Below are positions 1-5,005 of a stretch of 5,005 nt of DNA, piece by piece. Below the pieces are notes generated by a model. That model worked only from the letters and a program-made list of their open reading frames with translations, was not told the DNA's origin and ran no database searches. Origin of the DNA: Thermoplasmata archaeon M9B1D. Its GTDB lineage: Archaea; Thermoplasmatota; E2; DHVEG-1. How positions within the stretch are numbered: the first letter of the stretch is position 1; the number at the start of each line of letters is the position of its first letter. Location: NCBI GenBank assembly GCA_002900535.1, contig MUGC01000114.1:1-5005 (forward strand). Reading direction: 5' to 3'. The translations under genes and the position numbers were made by a program.

Positions 1-2549
<2,549 letters not shown>

Positions 2550-2715
2550 TCAATTTACGTCCAGGTTGCGTATGAAATTCCATCAAATTTAACATGATGG
2601 AAAACGATCATTGACAATTATTGCAGCCCTTCCATACTGCTATGTCTACGTTCTTGCCAACATATTTACATAGAAATATGTAAGCGTATGATATATTAAT
2701 GGAAAATCGTTTTAA
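2550..2715 (-). other. tRNA-Ala to 23S internal transcribed spacer
   Basis: An A+T-rich spacer of about 165 nt that contains no second tRNA or other gene I can recognise. It should carry the 5' arm of the 23S processing stem, whose partner lies beyond the window, so that stem cannot be verified here. Visible structure: a 6-bp hairpin CCATCA/TGATGG (2580-2585 with 2595-2600), an 8-bp hairpin (2660-2681), and a longer-range 8-bp inverted repeat AAAACGAT (2601-2608) with ATCGTTTT (2706-2713) that would close most of the spacer into one arm. Confidence 0.75.
2660..2681 (-). repeat. Spacer hairpin ACATATTT/AAATATGT
   Basis: The 8-bp stem 2660-2667 with 2674-2681 is perfect and closes a 6-nt loop. 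Two further G-C pairs (2656-2657 with 2684-2685) follow across a 2x2 mismatch. Role unknown; most likely part of the folded spacer RNA. Confidence 0.6.
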
Positions 2716-2787
2716 TGGACCGGATGGGATTTGAACCCATGGCCTCCTGCTTGCAAAGCAGGCGATCTTCCGCTGATCTACCGGCCC
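2716..2787 (-). tRNA. tRNA-Ala (anticodon TGC)
   Basis: A complete 72-nt cloverleaf on the reverse strand. The acceptor stem GGGCCGG/CCGGTCC contains the G3-U70 wobble that marks alanine tRNAs. TA follows at positions 8-9; the D arm is GATC/GATC with loop AGCGGAA; the anticodon arm is CCTGC/GCAGG with loop TTTGCAA, giving anticodon TGC (complement of 2753-2755). The variable loop is AGGCC, and the T arm is ATGGG/CCCAT with loop TTCAAAT. The discriminator base is A73 (2716). No CCA is encoded, so it must be added after transcription. No intron is present. Its place between the 16S and 23S genes is typical of euryarchaeal-type rRNA operons, and it is co-transcribed with them. Confidence 0.98.
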
Positions 2788-2803
2788 ATTAATTAGGACC
2801 GGT
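2780..2803 (-). repeat. Acceptor-mimic hairpin at the tRNA 5' leader
   Basis: On the reverse strand, ACCGGTCC (2803-2796) lies 8 nt upstream of the tRNA 5' end and pairs with GGGCCGGT (2787-2780), the tRNA's own 5' acceptor strand plus U8. The 7-base core CCGGTCC is identical to the tRNA's genuine 3' acceptor strand (2723-2717), including the base that makes the G-U wobble. The result is an 8-bp hairpin with an 8-nt A+T loop that would compete with the real acceptor stem. Complementarity is seen directly; any role in timing of tRNA maturation is inference. Confidence 0.6.
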
Positions 2804-2886
2804 TGCAATTGAATTTAACTTAATATATTTTTTGATTTGATTCACGTGTGTTATTGGTGTCTAATTCACCCACCATTTTATTTCGT
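2788..2886 (-). other. 16S to tRNA-Ala internal transcribed spacer
   Basis: A 99-nt A+T-rich spacer. It holds the 3' arm of the 16S processing stem and the acceptor-mimic segment next to the tRNA; no gene is present. Confidence 0.85.
2839..2871 (-). other. 3' arm of the pre-16S bulge-helix-bulge processing stem
   Basis: This segment pairs with 4388-4419 on the far side of the 16S gene. ACGTGTGTT (2844-2852) pairs with 4406-4414; ATT (2853-2855) is a 3-nt bulge; GGTG (2856-2859) forms the central 4-bp helix with 4402-4405; TCTA plus TTCACCC continue the stem, with one extra A bulged at 2863 or 2864. GATT at 2839-2842 adds four more pairs past a single mismatch. Bulge spacing matches the substrate of archaeal tRNA-splicing endonuclease, which would cut in bulge 2853-2855. 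Confidence 0.92.
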
Positions 2887-4354
<1,468 letters not shown>

Positions 4355-4387
4355 CTAGCACACTATTATCCTTTTTTGGAATTTAGC

Positions 4388-4419
4388 GGGTGAATAGATT
4401 TCACCAACACACGTCAATC
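4388..4419 (-). other. 5' arm of the pre-16S bulge-helix-bulge processing stem
   Basis: Partner of 2839-2871. AACACACGT (4406-4414) and CACC (4402-4405) pair with the other arm, TTT at 4399-4401 is the second 3-nt bulge, on the opposite strand and opposite side of the 4-bp helix from bulge 2853-2855, and GGGTGAATAGA (4388-4398) completes the stem. This is the canonical geometry for archaeal splicing endonuclease, which would cut here to release pre-16S. Confidence 0.92.
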
Positions 4420-4430
4420 GTCAGATTCAA

Positions 4431-4470
4431 GAGAGCGCAAGCACCAACTAAAGGGGTTTTTGCTTTTCTC
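4431..4470 (-). repeat. Imperfect leader hairpin
   Basis: On the reverse strand GAGA (4470-4467) pairs with TCTC (4434-4431), and GCAA plus ACC inside pair with GGT plus TTGC, separated by small internal loops. It lies just upstream of the 16S processing stem in the leader RNA and may extend or isolate that stem. Confidence 0.45.
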
Positions 4471-4483
4471 GAACCTCCACATC

Positions 4484-4512
4484 CATTTTCTGTAACCTCG
4501 GACCAGAAAATG
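4484..4512 (-). repeat. Leader hairpin CATTTTCTG/CAGAAAATG
   Basis: CATTTTCTG at 4484-4492 and CAGAAAATG at 4504-4512 form a perfect 9-bp stem with an 11-nt loop. It would begin about 20-25 nt after the proposed transcription start. No run of T follows it on the transcribed strand, so it does not look like a terminator. It could help transcript stability or bind an antitermination factor; this is inference. Confidence 0.65.
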
Positions 4513-4532
4513 ACCTATTCATAGAATGCAAT

Positions 4533-4580
4533 AGCAAAACGTATAAATAACCTATATATAAAGGTTACATAAATTTTTCG
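4533..4580 (-). promoter_or_regulatory. rRNA operon promoter (archaeal TATA/BRE type)
   Basis: On the reverse strand the order is CGAAA (4580-4576), AATTTATG, then TTTATATATAGG (4562-4551), then TTGC (4537-4534). TTTATATA at 4562-4555 matches the archaeal box A. Its centre is about 24 bp from a TTGC element that resembles the start-site box B of archaeal stable-RNA promoters, which predicts a start near 4535. CGAAAAATTTATG just upstream resembles a second BRE/TATA unit, predicting a start near 4546. An inverted repeat AACCT/AGGTT (4549-4553 with 4562-4566) surrounds the TATA box. The position upstream of 16S and the spacing support the call; the exact start is not proven. Confidence 0.65.
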
Positions 4581-4788
4581 GTTGTTTAAATTTAAAAAAA
4601 AATATAAATAAAAAAAGGTAAATTTTAGACATTTACTAAAAATATGGCTAACATATCTAATTATTAATTTTTTCTCTATCAGCATCATTAACTTTATCAG
4701 TTTTAAGTCTAATTGTTTCATTAATAATGAGATAAGTTAATTCAATATTTATCTAATAATTTTCAATTGTTCTAATTATTATTTTTTT
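4581..4788. other. A+T-rich intergenic region
   Basis: About 200 bp of very A+T-rich DNA with no convincing gene. A short reverse-strand open frame overlaps it (4515-4721), but it runs through the promoter and its product is the I/K/L/F/Y-rich sequence expected from random A+T-rich DNA. The region separates the upstream hairpin cluster from the rRNA promoter. Confidence 0.7.
4594..4616 (-). terminator. T-rich tract, possible terminator of an upstream transcript
   Basis: On the reverse strand this is T7, a short A/T linker, then T9, ending about 13 bp before the CGAAA element of the rRNA promoter. Archaeal RNA polymerase can terminate at T-runs without a hairpin, so this would be a natural end for a transcript coming from the hairpin cluster, insulating the rRNA promoter. 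In such A+T-rich DNA it may also be chance. Confidence 0.35.
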
Positions 4789-4851
4789 GTCGCAGTTACA
4801 AGGTTATTTCATGTTGCAGCAGTGAAACAACCCTGTAACCTATATTGCGAC
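4789..4851 (-). repeat. Hairpin A of the upstream cluster
   Basis: The outer stem GTCGCA/TGCGAC (4789-4794 with 4846-4851) is 6 bp. It continues, with a 6-nt one-sided bulge (4840-4845), into 4795-4811 paired with 4823-4839. On the plus strand this inner stem has two A/C mismatches; on the minus strand it is 17 continuous pairs including two G-U. The loop is 11 nt (4812-4822). Confidence 0.85.
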
Positions 4852-4855
4852 TTGT

Positions 4856-4937
4856 TTGATACCATGGTTGTCCTCTTTTTCATACCTTTTTGACACGTAC
4901 GTCTAATAGGTCAAAGAGGGACCCTTAGTGGTATCAA
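4856..4937 (-). repeat. Hairpin B of the upstream cluster
   Basis: The outer stem TTGATACCA/TGGTATCAA (4856-4864 with 4929-4937) is a perfect 9 bp. An inner stem pairs GTCCTCTTT (4870-4878) with AAAGAGGGAC (4913-4922) with one bulged base, and GG/CC (4866-4867 with 4923-4924) joins the two. Further in, ACCT/AGGT and GAC/GTC pairs leave a small ACGTAC loop with a 4x4 internal loop. The result is one long, regularly interrupted rod. Confidence 0.8.
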
Positions 4938-4943
4938 TATATA

Positions 4944-4999
4944 GCCTTGAATTTGCATCTTCAATCATCTAGTTTCATGAAGACCTTCGACATCAAGGC
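4944..4999 (-). repeat. Hairpin C of the upstream cluster
   Basis: GCCTTGA/TCAAGGC (4944-4950 with 4993-4999) is a perfect 7-bp outer stem, and TCTTCA/TGAAGA (4958-4963 with 4978-4983) is a perfect 6-bp inner stem with a 14-nt loop. Six A residues (5000-5005, a T-run on the minus strand) flank it at the window edge. Confidence 0.65.
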
Positions 5000-5005
5000 A
5001 AAAAA

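Larger units (their letters stand above)
4355..4535 (-). other. 5' external transcribed spacer (rRNA operon leader)
   Basis: A leader of about 180 nt between the proposed start site and the 16S gene. In transcript order it holds a strong hairpin (4484-4512), a second imperfect hairpin (4431-4470), the 5' arm of the 16S processing stem (4388-4419), and a short link into 16S. No open frame or tRNA is present. The upstream limit depends on the promoter call. Confidence 0.7.
4789..4999 (-). ncRNA. Candidate structured RNA of unknown family (three tandem hairpins)
   Basis: Three long stem-loops follow one another with almost no unpaired sequence between them: 4944-4999, 4856-4937 and 4789-4851. 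Strand is inferred from hairpin A: its two non-Watson-Crick positions (4801/4833 and 4806/4828) are A/C on the plus strand but U/G on the minus strand, so only a minus-strand RNA pairs without mismatch. That is the direction of the rRNA operon. I looked for and did not find the SRP RNA helix-8 GGAA/AGCAG motif, RNase P conserved blocks, a tRNA cloverleaf or 5S features. From the literature I recall that Methanothermus fervidus has 7S RNA linked upstream of an rRNA operon, so a stable RNA at this place has precedent. The 5' end may lie beyond the window, and no promoter is visible. A transposon end or a 3' untranslated region are alternatives. Confidence 0.4.

Noticed and set aside
2550..2886. 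A second tRNA in the 16S-23S spacer
   Set aside because: Only one cloverleaf, tRNA-Ala, can be folded; no other T-arm motif with matching stems is present.
4515..4721. 68-codon reverse-strand open frame upstream of 16S
   Set aside because: It overlaps the promoter and A+T-rich spacer, its composition is that of random A+T-rich DNA, and I recognise no domain. Not reported as a gene.
4581..4788. CRISPR array or tandem repeats in the A+T-rich region
   Set aside because: No regularly spaced direct repeats; only low-complexity A/T runs.
4789..4999. Identification of the hairpin cluster as SRP (7S) RNA or RNase P RNA
   Set aside because: Position is suggestive, but the SRP helix-8 GGAA/AGCAG motif and the RNase P conserved blocks are not visible, so no family name is given.

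Overview
This window holds most of an archaeal ribosomal RNA operon, lying entirely on the minus strand. Read in the direction of transcription (from high to low coordinates) it contains a promoter region near 4533-4580, a leader of about 180 nt, a complete 16S rRNA gene (4354 to 2887), a spacer, tRNA-Ala(UGC) (2787 to 2716), a second spacer, and the first ~2.55 kb of the 23S rRNA gene (about 2549 to 1). The 23S gene runs off the window edge just after the peptidyl-transferase loop, so its last ~400 nt and any 5S gene are outside. I see no protein-coding gene. The open frames inside the rRNA genes are shadows.

The organism is an archaeon. The 16S gene matches the usual archaeal primer sites at its 5' end, near E. 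coli positions 344 and 915, and tRNA-Ala in the 16S-23S spacer is typical of euryarchaeal-type operons. The rRNA genes are of moderate G+C while the spacers and upstream DNA are very A+T-rich, which suggests a low-G+C mesophile. Several 16S signatures do not fit one familiar order by memory, so I leave the lineage open; a poorly sampled or uncultivated group is plausible.

The parts fit together as a processing unit. Sequences on either side of the 16S gene (2839-2871 and 4388-4419) are complementary and form a textbook archaeal bulge-helix-bulge: a 4-bp helix between two 3-nt bulges on opposite strands. This is where the tRNA-splicing endonuclease would release pre-16S. tRNA-Ala would then be released from the spacer by RNase P and RNase Z; it encodes no CCA. 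The spacer just 5' of the tRNA carries a copy of the tRNA's own 3' acceptor strand, able to form an alternative 8-bp hairpin with the tRNA 5' end.

Upstream of the promoter, about 200 bp of A+T-rich DNA (4581-4788) separates the operon from a run of three consecutive long hairpins (4789-4999). In the hairpin nearest the operon, both A/C mismatches seen on the plus strand become G-U wobbles on the minus strand, giving an uninterrupted 17-bp helix. That points to a structured RNA, or an RNA end, transcribed in the same direction as the rRNA operon. I do not recognise it as SRP RNA, RNase P RNA, 5S rRNA or tRNA. It is the best candidate here for something undescribed.
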